Below, piece after piece: positions 28,315 through 40,224 of a DNA stretch of 64,000 bases; the first letter of the stretch is position 1; every line of letters starts with the position of its first letter. Both the position numbers and the translations under genes were made by a program. Source of the stretch: Toxonevra muliebris (Eukaryota; Arthropoda; Insecta; Diptera; Pallopteridae). Location: contig OY829326.1 of NCBI GenBank assembly GCA_963691655.1, positions 44,295,989 to 44,359,988 of the forward strand. Direction: 5' to 3'. Under the pieces are notes generated by a model. That model had not been told where the DNA came from. It was given only the letters and a program-made list of their open reading frames with translations, and ran no database searches.

Positions 28315-29694
28315 CTGACATATTTTTCAAAGATAACTAGATCAGAGAAACTTTAAAATTTTACACCCAAAAAAAATTATTAGGTAAAACGTGTGTTATG
28401 ATTTTTTCAATCTTACTCCTTATGTATTAACTTGTTTTTTAACAAGAATCTTCTGAAAGTGGGTTCAATATTTTAAAAATTTCGACATTTTAAAAGTCGA
28501 ATTTTTATTTAACGTGGGCTTAAAGTTAACCCATTTTGCATTAGAATTGGTTTAACTTAAGAAAAATGGATTGTATAAAATTAAAGTTATATAAAATAAG
28601 CCAAAATTGGTTAAGTAAAATATAAAATAAGTTGTGCAAATACCTTAAATCAACAGCGCATGCTTAATTAATATTTTTATGTTCTATTAGAAATCACTTT
28701 CAGTTATATTTTTTTTTAAATTTTTTTGTATTAAACTATGCTATTTTAATTTTCAGAACTGTAAGCTTTATTTTGGCACTTTCTGTACTACATACTTTTA
28801 AGTAAAAATAAATATGCATATAATATTTTATCTGCATATATATTTCCGTGCGTTTTTCATAAAACAAGCAATAATAAAATTTCTTGTAACGCTTCACTCA
28901 TACACACTCATAACAAAATTCATTTTATGATTTCCCATATGAAATTTCCCCTCTGTTCAATGTTCATAGGAAGCATGTAAGTAATTGAAGTATTCATTTA
29001 AGAATATTCATGTGTGTGTAATAAAAATTCAATGCAAATTTATACAAATATTATTTTACTTTATTGTTATATGCGGCAGTTTCAAATATTAATTGAGGAA
29101 GAATACAAAGAAATGTAAGAATTTAATGCAAAATAGATGTAGGTACCTTAACTTGTTTATGTATTAGAAAGTAAATAATTTAAAGCGGAAGTTAAAACAA
29201 AAATATTCTTCTAAATGTTTCTTCTTTATTGTTTTCGAATAAGGGCATGTCACATACATAGAACAAGCGCACAATTCCTATTTTCTTCTATGGGTGTGTA
29301 TTTGTATATGACAGGCACTAGTGGTGTTGTGCCGCATGTGTGAAACAAATATTGTCTTTCAATTGCTTGTGTGGATTTTCTGCTCTACATTTTAAATAAT
29401 TTTTGGTAAATATCTTTACAAATTTACGAATTCATCCTCACACTTCTCAGAGCAAAAAAACATAGGAAAAATTAAATGTTGTAGCAAATAATTGATTATA
29501 TAAATACTGATGTGTACATGTATGTATGGATTGAGAATTCACATCACGTGCTCCGACATGAACAGATACAACATGCATATAGTTATATAATGTATGTAAT
29601 ATATATCTATTTGCATATATATATTATACACATAAATATTTATGTACAGATTGGCTCTTATTGAAATACTTATTTATATTTCAAATCAAGTTCG

Positions 29695-29995
29695 CTAGAA
29701 GTTGTTCACTCTTTGCTGCAAATAGTCTTGCGTCAATGCAAGATCAAAGTATTTTTGCACTTCATACAATTTTATTGTTGTGATATCATAAGGTGCAGAA
29801 ATATTTTGCATTTGTAATGGTATAAAACAATTTGGAACATAGAGTGAATAACCAGAATATGTTTTAAGATTTTTGTCAATGCAAAGATACATTTTCTCTA
29901 GATGCTGCCAGTTTTTAGAAATTGATTAAAAATATTCACGACAGTGTTTCAGCATTTGTTCTAATTTTCCAATAAAATATAACTCAAATGTATAT
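29695..29995 (-). pseudogene. Decayed fragment of an unrecognised protein-coding gene
   Basis: The minus strand reads YTFELYFIGKLEQMLKHC, REYF, an in-frame TAA, then SISKNWQHLEKMYLCIDKNL, KTYSGYSLYVPNCFIPLQMQ, NISAPYDITTIKLYEVQKYF, DLALTQDYLQQRVNNF and a stop at 29695. The frame is coherent across the internal TAA for ~98 codons. It has balanced amino-acid use (Trp, Cys, His, Pro present) unlike the low-complexity frames around it. I do not recognise a domain. It may be a piece of a duplicated or retrocopied host gene, or a nested gene with its stop read as a lesion. An AG at the CTGGCAG before CATCTAG could alternatively be an acceptor. Confidence 0.45.
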
Positions 29996-29999
29996 TATA

Positions 30000-32137
30000 G
30001 AATGAAAACACCTAATTGAGTTCTAGCAACTAACATCAGAAATTGAAGAGTTGTCAATTCTAATCCTACTGCAATAGTGACTTCATGTTTCGTTTATGAA
30101 TAACTTCATTAAATAAAACTTAATTGACAATTCTAAAAATAGCTATATGTACATTTAACTACTAACGCCCACATGCTCACAACCACACAATTACATACAT
30201 ACACATTTGCAAATGTGTACACATTTACAAAATCCAATTAAAAATTACGACATTTAAATAAAATGCTCACAATTAAATCAATTCAAGCGACTAAAACTAA
30301 TTTAAAAGCAATAATGTCAACAATAAATTCAAGTCATTTTTAGAGTGAGAAAACGAGTGAAATGAAAGAAAGAGACAGGGAGAGAGAGAGTTACATAGAA
30401 CGAGTGAGAAGAAAAAAATCAAACACATTTGAAACTCACTATACATACTACATAAAATTATAGTGTAATTCAGAACAATTAAATCCAATTAAGGGTCCCT
30501 CAAGTTGACAATGGGGGAGCAAAAATTTTGTACTTTGTTGAGTTACTCTGAGGCAATAATATCAAATGGAATGCAGCAATAGCAGCTGAAGCAAAAGCAA
30601 CAACAGCAATCAGGCAAAGTGCCACGAAATTCACTGCAGGGTATACTCACACATAGACACAATAAACTTCAACAGCTTACATTACGTAATTTATCACATA
30701 AAGGACAGAAATATCATTGCCTTACTCGCTTTTGTGTTCACATAATTTTATTGATGGAGTTTTGCAATTATTTTAATGCAATAGAATTTCGAATGCATTT
30801 ATAAGCAAGCAAAATTATACAGTAACTCTTAATTTTAATTTATCGATAATGTCAAAGAAAATGGAAAAATAATAGGTACTTGGAAACTTTCAGTTCTTTC
30901 TAAAAAGAAAATATGTAAAACGCTAGGATTTATTTTGCCTTCAAACACTCGGAGAAAAATTTCATAAACAATAAGAATTTCATAATATTTCATTGTACAT
31001 TTAAAAATATATCCCGATAAGATAACTCACCGATGGTGTGATAGTTTGGTGGACAGCTCTTTGTTAAAGTAGCTATCTCTCTTAAGGAGAGAATAACATA
31101 TAGACGGCCTAAATAATCACTTAACTTTGCGCGTGCTTTAAAAAAAAACTGTTGATTTTAGAAACACCAAAATTTAAAGAAATTAAGTGTTTTATTTATA
31201 CAATCATACAAAAAAGTCACTTTGTTAAATTCACATAGAGTCAGTATATATAACCACACAACGTGAAGTCTGCATTCGGTTTTGCTTAAAAAAAAATTAT
31301 GAACAATGCCGTAAAAAATAGAAAAGTAGATGATTTGCAAAAAACGTTACTGTCAAGCACAAGAGAATTGTGTTTCCGGATCAGCGGTTTTCTGCAACTT
31401 GCAAAGTCGTTTTAAAAATATGTTTTTTGGGGAAACGCCAATTGCCCTTTACAACAAAGCGGATAGCAGCGTCGTAAGACTCAAGCTTTTAGATCTTTAG
31501 ATTGCATGATCACTTAGTTTAAATAAATACAAAACGTCTCGTATTACAAGAGATTGTTTATGTTATTCTAAAACTTTCTTTAGAAAACTAAAAAAAAAAT
31601 AGTAGACTCAAAACCTTTGGCTAACAATTCTTCACTCGAATAGAGGGCTTCTAACTTCAAACTCAATACTCTGCTGAAGTTTTGTGATCTGAATAAATGG
31701 TTTTTGAGGTATGACACAATGTACATAGGAATGATTGCTTCTTTTGAACATTGTAACCGAGATATTGGTGTTAAAAAAGAGCTATCGCACCTAGCAATTA
31801 GTCTATAAGAAAACAATTGCGCCAATAGTAGGGGAATGTTGTTTGAGTTGGAGCACCGCGTTTTTCCGTTTTTATACACTACGATAATCTACTTGTGTGT
31901 GCAAAATCGTTTGACGCGATGACAGCAACTTGACTTGGAGCTCAAAGTGCGAACAGTATTTTTTTTTTTGTTGGAACAGCAAAAGAAGTATTCAAGAATG
32001 CAGCACTCAGACAAGTTTTACGTCCATTGTACTATATCCTGTGTTCCTTTTTGATATTCTTTAAATCCACCAGATTTATTAATAAATCCAAGCAGATCCT
32101 GCGGTGTTAAAAAGCTCAGATGTTTGCGAACAGTATA
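30000..32137. other. AT-rich stretch without recognised genes
   Basis: Frames at 30619-30804 and 31580-31879 show no domain. A GA tract at 30360-30395. Nothing else found. Confidence 0.4.
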
Positions 32138-32219
32138 CACGTATTCAGTGGCGGTTCTAGGATTTGGCTTTGGGGGGGGGGGGGGGGGGAACTCATTTTA
32201 CTAAATTAAAAGATAAATA

Positions 32220-33310
32220 TCAGACTCACTATCGACCAAAACCCAGACCTACACAAAAAACTAGTGCAAAAATTTTATCAAATACAGGTCAAAAAACTGA
32301 GACCAAAATTCAAACTAAAATCGGATGGAAATTTAGGCGAAAATTTCTACCAATTTTCAAACTAAAATTCTAATACTTTTTTCAGATCGAAGTTCAAACC
32401 AAGAAAAGAACCAAATTGAGACCAAAAATCTAGATCAAAATGAAACCAAATTCAGATCAAAATTTTGATTATGACTTTTCTGATGGATTTATATTGTTAA
32501 ATGTTCTATTTTGAAAAAACAATTTGAAGGAAATTTTAATTTTCTTTGAGAAAAAATTTTGATGAAACAATTTGATACATTTTTGGTCGAAACAAAAATC
32601 CATTTAATTTTTATGAAAAATTAAATACGTTCTTTAAGCCTGTTATACATTACTTAAAACGTAAATATATCTTAATTCGACCAAAAAACCAATACATTTT
32701 AAATTTCAACCGGGCAACAACTGGTTAAAAAAAAAAACAATGTTCAGACCAACAGAAATCGACCAAAATGAGATCAAATTCAAGTCAAAACTCAGACTAA
32801 AAATCCAAAATTCAGACCGAGCCAAAACCAAAATCAGTTTTAAAATTCATTCAAAAATTAAAAAAAAAAAAAGTTTAGACCACAACTCTGACCAATAGTT
32901 AGACCAAACTTTAGGCCAAAAGGACACCAAATACCGAACAAAAGTAACCCAAAATTCAGACTGAAAACTAGTGGTAATATCTGATAAATATTTACATCAA
33001 AAAATTTTAACTTAAATTAAACAAAAACTAGATCAAAATTCCAGATGAATTCAGACCAAATTTTAAAACAAAATTCAGACCGAAATTCAGACCAAAATAG
33101 TATCAAAATCAAGCCAATTCACAATTAACCACAACTCAAACTAAGGGTTAGATTAAAACTGAGGCTAAAAATACTAATTAAAAGCAAACCAAAATTTAGA
33201 CCAGAAATCAGATCAAAAGCTGGTCTGCAAACGCTGGAAAGCAAATCAAAATTTAGACCAAACATTCAGATTAAAATTCAAACTAAAATTCAATCCAAAA
33301 TCTAAACCAT
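32220..33310 (+). repeat. Degenerate GACCAAAATTCA-type minisatellite
   Basis: Variants of CAGACCAAAATT, GATCAAAATT and AACTAAAATTC recur dozens of times at roughly 10-14 bp spacing, broken between about 32470 and 32740 by sequence without the unit. The array lies wholly within the hAT-type ends, so it probably amplified inside the transposon. Confidence 0.75.
32624..32661 (+). repeat. Dispersed repeat, 3'-end fragment inside the hAT element
   Basis: AATACGTTCTTTAAGCC followed by TGTTATACATTACTTAAAAC matches the same 3' end as the copies at 14.7, 27.7 and 61.4 kb. Confidence 0.6.
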
Positions 33311-33393
33311 TATCAAGCTTTCTAAAAGTAAGACATTTATAAGCTGGCGTTCAGTCCTTATATACCCCCTCTGGATACGCTACTGCAGGTATT

Positions 33394-36300
33394 ACGTAAA
33401 ACTAATTCGCTGCTCAAACAAAGTGCATAAAATCAAAAAACAAAATGCAAACTACAAAGTGAGTTGACTAAAATTTTTCGTTGAAGTAAAATTTTAAAAT
33501 TTGGTGCATTATATAAAATCAGATTTTCATTTAACAATTGCTCTATGACGAAAATTCAATTTTTAAAGGATTGTCAGCCAAAATCGAATTTGGGCACCAA
33601 AATCAAATTTTCAGCCGCCATGTGAACATACTCTTATTTGGTGTTTGCATCTCGCATTTGCGGTTTGCGAGATGTGATGCCAAGTGGTTAGTGTAGTCAA
33701 GATCAGAGCACTGTTTGTAGTCTAGGCCGGAACACCCAAAATTTTTGCTTTTATGATGTGTTCTGACATCGGGAATTGACGTCAGAAAGAGTCAACAATT
33801 TCATTCCAATTCTAAAAAAGTAAATATTAATAACTTTTGGTTATTTTTGGTATTTTTATTTCAATTTCAGGTTTCCTTGTCACATTTTGAAGTATATATG
33901 AGCAATTTTTCTTTCATTTGCTTGCAGGTCATTTTCAATAATTTTCCTCCATATCTCATTGAGTTTATATGGTGTTTCGACCTTGACTATAAGTTTTTAT
34001 TTTCAAATGCCCATAATTACTAAACTACTAATTCAATAATTTTCCAATGTTCAGCAACTACATTGTATTGTGATCTTTTTGCGATATTACGCGAATCGAC
34101 ATCCGAAGTTATGACCAAAAGTCAAATGGTGTTAGGCGGTTTTACTCCATGGGGCTTGCTATTTCTGGCTAAGAGATGGCGCTGAGGAGAACATTTGTTA
34201 TTTTCTATTTTTGACTTTTCGATTTTGACAATAAGTGTTTTTGATAAACTTCACCCGCTCACATAAAATCTGATTCCTGTAGGGTGGAAGTTGTTTGCAC
34301 CTATTTAATTTAATAAATTTTCTAAACGATAGGCAATTTGAAATATGTAAGTAAATTCACTTAATTTCAAAAATCAAACCATGTTTAACGATAAATTTTG
34401 CACATTATGCAAAAAATCTTCAACCGCTACTCCTACTATTGCTGTCCTTAACATCTGTGACACCCAAGAAAGCGCTCGGTGATTAGGCAAAAATGACAGA
34501 CGTCATGATGACATCTGATTTTATAAGTAAGTATGTAACTATGTACATACTATGCATGTACTACACACAATAACATGAAATCACACATTTTCTGTCACAT
34601 CAGCAGTATACAGACGGCGACAAATTGGATGGAAATCCCATATCCATCTCCAATCTGACTGGCTCTCTCTCTCTCTCTGTCTGCTTGTCTGACTAACTCC
34701 CTAACTGCTTCTTGTACATTATTATCATCGTCGTAGTCGATGTCACCGTCTTGCCTTCCCATGTATTTATTTCAGCACAGGCACTTGTGCTTCTTAATAC
34801 TGAATAGACATACATACATACATAATAATTACACGTCCATCAAGTCTAATTTGGAAAATGTCATTTGACTTTAGTTTTCACCTTCAATCTGCACTGCTCC
34901 AATGGGAGTAAATACTACAACCAAAAACTGTAATAATAATAGTGGTAATAGTTGTAGGAGTTAAAAGTGGAAGTAGCAGACTCGAAATTGACGCCGAAAG
35001 AAAATGTTGAATGGGTGTTGGGTTCGGGATGCTGTTATTAACCTGTTACATATACACAGATTGACTACTTGCTAACTACGTATGTATTCCTTGAATACTT
35101 CTTCTCGTTTGATAGCTCATACCAGGGGAAATCGTATGCTAAGTGTTTTTTAAAGGATGGGACAGAAAATAGTTAGTAGGTAATGAGAGTGTGGGTGCAC
35201 AGTGTGGTACTTTTATTAGCAGAAAAATTAATTAAAATTGGTGTAGGTGACAGTTGACAGTTAATAATTAGAATAGAGAGGTGGGGAGAGAGAAAGATTA
35301 AGAACGGAAGGCTTAGCTCTACGAATTCGGATTGTAATTTAATTTTCTGAAATAAATTTCAATTGGTTGGATTTGAATAAATAATGGAAAATTACGAAAT
35401 AAAGTCATAAAGCGGCAGAAACAATGGAAAATAAATCAGAAAAGTTATTTAGGAATCATTTAAAGGAGGCTGAGTAGGGATTAATTATAATATTGGATAT
35501 AAATGTATTACTTTAAAAATAAGATTAAAATAAAGGAATAAACTACGTGAGTTTACACTGAGTCACTTTTCTGTAGGCTAATACAACTGCGTATGTAACT
35601 AAGCTTCTATTTTCGTGTATTGTAAACGATTAATTTCAGTTTCAATCTTGACTTGAAGCAGTCACAATTTCTGCAATATTTTTCATATGCATTATGCATA
35701 CGAATATATTTAATATTATTTTCGCGTGTCTGATAAAAAAGGAAACAGTTCAAACCCTTTAGTAAAGAAAATTGTTTACCACAAAAAAATTCGCATGAAC
35801 GCATACACTCACACACCACATACTTTGCATACAAACATACGTCAATATATATTTAGAAAAAAAGGATCTCTTTAAAGAGCTCCATTGTAAAACAAAAGAA
35901 GACAATGTCAAAAACCTTAAAAATTCTCTCGCTTCAATGACACATCATGAAAAAATTTTGTTTATCTTTGTCGCACTCAACATAAAAGACAAAACAAAAA
36001 CGAGATAAAAAAAAACTATGGAAAGATCTGCAAAGGCGTAAGAGGAGGAGCAGGAGGAGGAACAAAACAAAATGCCTTGGGGTTGCATTCACACAATCTG
36101 TTGTCATTGTTTGAGTCGAATGCGTATGTGTGTGTGCAATCATTTATGTAACGCTCACGCTCTGTGATAGTGTTTGAACGCGCATTGGGGGCATGAGATG
36201 TATGTATTTCGAAGTGTACGTGTATTCCAGATACAAGTAAAAAGATACACATACATACTCGCAAAAAAACATAAACTATAAGCAAAATGCACACATACAA

Positions 36301-37458
36301 AGATACATACATTCAAAAAGAAAACTGTAAACTGTGTTGATTTTAAAAGAGACATGTGAAAAAATGTTTGTGACTATAAATAAATTCCGGAAGAGAACTT
36401 GAATTTCCTCTGAGTCAACTTTGTTTATTATGCAAACGCAATGGGAAATAGTAGAGTGAAAGAAGACAAACAGGAAGACGCTGACGAAAAGGAAAAAATA
36501 AGGCATGAGTGCATGATTGATGTTTTTGAATTCGTTTAGTTTCTTTACTTTGTTTAGTCTTATAAATTAAATTCCAAATTGAAATGGAATTTTAAAATAA
36601 AATCAAAGAAATTTTTTTTTTTTTGCTTTTTTCAACATCTGAAACTTAGATATCAAAAATTCTAACAGCTTCAAAAAAAAATTTATAAGAAAGAAGAATG
36701 GAAAAAAGCACTGGTAATACATTAAAGTAGAAAGTCCCAGGAAAATCGTTGCGACAATAACTATTCGCACCGAAAACGATTGTCTGTCGAGATGTTGAAG
36801 AGCTGCTGGGGATAAGAAAATTTAAAACAAAAGAAAAAGGATTTCTGAAGAAAATATAGCACCAAGCTCTAGGTAAGAATTGTTTCCAGAAGCCTTGGAA
36901 TGATAGTCGTAACGATTTTTTAAAAATTTTAAAATGTATTGATTTTCTACAAATTATAGCAGCGTTTTATTCGCCACTTGCTTCTAGTTATGTATAAATA
37001 GCAGAGATAATTGTATAGGAAAACACGTATAATTATAGCTATTATATATACTTAAGTTGCTTATCTACATTACATTCTATTGTGAACTTTCAATAGTGAA
37101 AGAAGAAGCATGACAGTTTTGCAAAAAACAAAAAACTGAAAGATTTGATTCTGTTTTCATTGTTGAATATTCTAATAAAGAGTAAAAACAAAAAACAATG
37201 CCCACTATTAACCGCAATGACTGGGATCCATTACCGATATTTTTTAAAATGTTTCACTTCAAGCTGCTGAACATTTTGATTGTGAATAATAATATAACGA
37301 ACTTAAGAACTTTGTCGTTTTATTCGCACATGTTAAACTAGCTGGCGAATAAAACGCAGCTTATGTATATCACATTTCAAAAGAGTTGATATTTGACAAT
37401 ATGCGCTAAAGAAGAATGTCTATAAATATCACTGCCCTGCAAATTTAAACTTTTCTTA
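33394..37458. other. AT-rich stretch without recognised genes
   Basis: CT repeat at 34665-34679, TACA tract at 34806-34824, GT/CA-rich text at 35800-36320 that yields long but repetitive minus-strand frames. No support for coding. Confidence 0.4.
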
Positions 37459-37899
37459 TGCGAATAAGATGGCTTTTAGTGATTGCAAATGAATTTTTCA
37501 TGCTGAACACGAATCTGTGGTTAAAAAAGAGGTTTAAATCCCTGAAAATTGCGTTTTTGGCCATTTTTAAAAAATTGTGGAGCTGATCCCTGACGTGCTA
37601 CAAAACTCGCTAATATCAGAAATTATACATTTTTTCCTGCACCCCTAGACATATGCACACCTCCTGCTCCAAGTGTGCATGGATCGATTTGGCTTAGGGC
37701 TCATTTAATTTCTGTCTTTAATTTCTGATACTAGCGAAGTTTGTAACACGTCACGGTTCAGCTCCACAATTTTTAAAAAATGCCCAAAAATGCAGTTATC
37801 AGGGGCTTCAACGTGACGTGATGGGAAGTTTTTGACCACAGATTCGTGCTCAGCATGAAAAATTCAATCGGAAACACTAGGAATCATCTTATTCGCGAA
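37459..37899. repeat. ~440-bp near-complete palindrome (foldback element)
   Basis: Left arm 37459-37630 and right arm 37707-37899 are inverted copies, including CGAATAAGATG, AATTTTTCATGCTGA, CACGAATCTGTGG, ATTGTGGAGCTGA and ATCAGAAATTA. The ~75-bp centre is itself inverted (CCCTAGACATATGCACAC ... GTGTGCATGG ... CTTAGGG), so the symmetry runs almost to the middle. No coding and no certain target duplication. Confidence 0.88.
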
Positions 37900-37964
37900 A
37901 TCAAATTTTTGGTCTTTGTGGACGCTCAGTTATTCTAACAATTCCCTTTAACCAAACCTATTTG

Positions 37965-38340
37965 TTTTTTTTTTTTTTTTTAAGAAAAGAGAGTAGCTTT
38001 ATTTGTACTCTCTGAAGTGAAACCAACCAAAATAAGGGAACTCTCATTACATACCGCTACCTCTATTCTTCAACCAAGTATTTACACTTTGGCCGAAATT
38101 GAGTTTTTTTTGCTTACATTGTATAAAATAGTCTAAGAATCCAGATAGAAATAAGTTATCGTCGAGTTCGTATGGAAAAAAAAATATAGAGCCAGTTTTG
38201 CAACCTGTTTTCTCCACTCAAACACGAAATTTAATTTATAAGAAAGTTATGAAAATTAACCACCAGACGAAGACGGGAATCGAACCCGAACCTCCCAGAT
38301 GAAAGTCTAGTGCACTACCCATTAGACTACCGAGGTCGTC
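37965..38340 (-). mobile_element. tRNA-headed SINE-like insertion
   Basis: On the minus strand a tRNA-like head (38338 to about 38265) has a box A match (TAGTCTAATGGGTAG), a CTTTCAT loop like tRNA-Glu(TTC), and a strong box B (GGGTTCGATTCCC). It is followed by ~280 bp of body and a 17-A tail (T-run 37965-37981 on +). CAAACCT flanks both sides (37953-37959 and 38340-38346), a possible short target duplication. The acceptor stem pairs poorly, so a functional tRNA gene is unlikely. Confidence 0.75.
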
Positions 38341-39708
38341 AAACCTTTAGTTTTTTCCATTTTTTGCGAAGTTTTACTTTTGGATATACGTGGTTGAAGA
38401 ATTGAAGTAGCGATACGCAGAGGAAAAATAATTTATTTGGTATATTTTACTGGTTCGCATTAATTCATTTTACGGCCTCGTCATAGCCACGCATATTTTT
38501 AATGGTGGTAATTTCTCTCAAATTTCCTCATTTTTCATATGAAATTGTAAGTTGCCATGAGATTTACACAAAACTTTGAAAATTCCAATTATAAATTACA
38601 ATGGATTTACATTCAATTGTGAACACTTCAATTATGTTTGTGTAAAATATAAATCGATTTCTCCATTCTCCTTCTTTCTCTTGAAAAAAAACTGGCTACT
38701 GATTCGACTTTTACTTTTTACAAGACAATGAATCTAGTAATTGCATATAATGCAACTGATTTTAAACTAATATCGCTCATTTGCTGCAAGACTGCCATAG
38801 TTTACATTTTACATGATTGCAACAACTTACTCAGTTTACTTTGTTGACCCATTACCCAGCTCCTTATGCTTCTTTTTTTATATAAATAATTATATGATAG
38901 TTTATAAGGGTGAATGATAAATGCCTATATGCAATCACCATATCCTTTGTGAAATTAATATTCAACAAATTTCAATTAAATTAATTTTAATTATATACTC
39001 AGTTATATCAGCTCATTTTTCTCAAATGGTATTAATGGTAATCAGTGTGAAAACATTATTTAAATAAACACAAGTGTGTCTATGATGTATATATGTATAT
39101 GTTTGTGTGTGTCTGTGTCTATAAAATGCTAGTATGCATTAAATTTGATATTATAATATGCACATATGAATATTTTGGAAATGTTTTGCAGCTGATAAAT
39201 ACTAAGTAATGCAAACACTATCAAAAGTGATGAGGCGAAAAACAGCAGTAGCAACAACAACAACAGAAACAATGATAACAATAGAAAGAAACAAATTTAA
39301 ATTGTAACAATTTGCAGCAACAGCAAATGAAAAATGTGCCATAACAAAACAAACCAGTAACACAATGAACTCACACAAATAGAGAGAAAAAAAAATAATA
39401 AACAAACTCTTGACAAAAAAGATTATTGTTGTAATAAATGTATACCAACACATATAAGCAGCATACTCATATAATGAATGAAGAAAAAAAAACTCAGAAA
39501 AAACAGCAATATGTTGAAATTTAGAGACTTTTATGCTGGCAGACGACAGGAAACGCCATAGCGAGCGTTGCATACACATTTTCACATATATTCATTTGAA
39601 AGGATACAACGGCAGTAGCAATATCAGGCATCAGTTAACGGTATACAAACACAATTATTACGAGTCTCGAAATGAAGTAGGAGGTAACAAATACATACAT
39701 ACATACAT

Positions 39709-40224
39709 TTAACCCTTTGACGCCCGAATTATAATGGGGCTTGAGAGAAATCTTTTGTTGTGAAATTATGGTTACTTAGGTCTTCCACAATCATGACGTC
39801 AAATTTCAAGCTTCTACATTGATCGGTTTATCCTTTATTAAAGGTTAAAAAAGCTGTAGACAACCACTGGATAACTCCTTTTCTCCAATTTTTTGATTTT
39901 CATATTCCCTTATCTTTTATAAATATATCTGATAAAAAAAATTTCCGGTTAGTAATAATTTAATGCATTATTTTTCAAAAAATAGTCCAAAAGATTTTAC
40001 TACAAATTTTTGCTCTTAGGTTTTTTGCTGGACTTCAAAGACAAAGCAAAAAAAAATTACTTAAGTAAGAAATTTCAAATATTCGGAAATCAGCAAACTT
40101 GAAGAATACCTGGCAGAACCGAATACAAATAGCGTTAATAGTACTTAATATATGTTAAACATTTTATTTATGCCCCATAAAAGTGAATGTTGCATATACG
40201 CAACATTGGGTATGGAAGAGTTAA
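39709..40224 (+). mobile_element. piggyBac-type MITE, copy 2
   Basis: TTAA flanks at 39709-39712 and 40221-40224. It begins TTAACCCTTTGACGCCCG and ends GGGTATGGAAGAGTTAA. It is collinear with the 44.9-kb copy and inverted relative to the 1.7-kb copy. It shares the internal ATTCCGGTTAGTAATAATT-like segment and the CGCAACATTGGGTATG end. A TACA microsatellite lies directly before the left end. No coding capacity. Confidence 0.85.

Larger units (their letters stand above)
32146..33385. mobile_element. hAT-type element filled with a degenerate ~12-bp tandem array
   Basis: The left end CAGTGGCGGTTCTAGG and, in reverse, the right end CAGTAGCGTATCCAGAGGGG are inverted, and the flanking octamers CACGTATT (32138-32145) and CAGGTATT (33386-33393) differ at one base. 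An 18-G run (32172-32189) lies just inside the left end. Most of the 1240 bp is a diverged array of a unit near GACCAAAATTCA (32220-32470 and 32740-33310). A fragment of another dispersed repeat (32624-32661) lies between the two halves. No coding. Confidence 0.75.

Noticed and set aside
38265..38338. Functional tRNA-Glu gene
   Set aside because: Box A and B are good but the acceptor stem pairs poorly and an A-tail follows a long body, which fits a SINE better.
39202..39585. 127-codon hydrophobic minus-strand ORF
   Set aside because: Low-complexity antisense of CAA/AAC and A-rich sequence; no domain.
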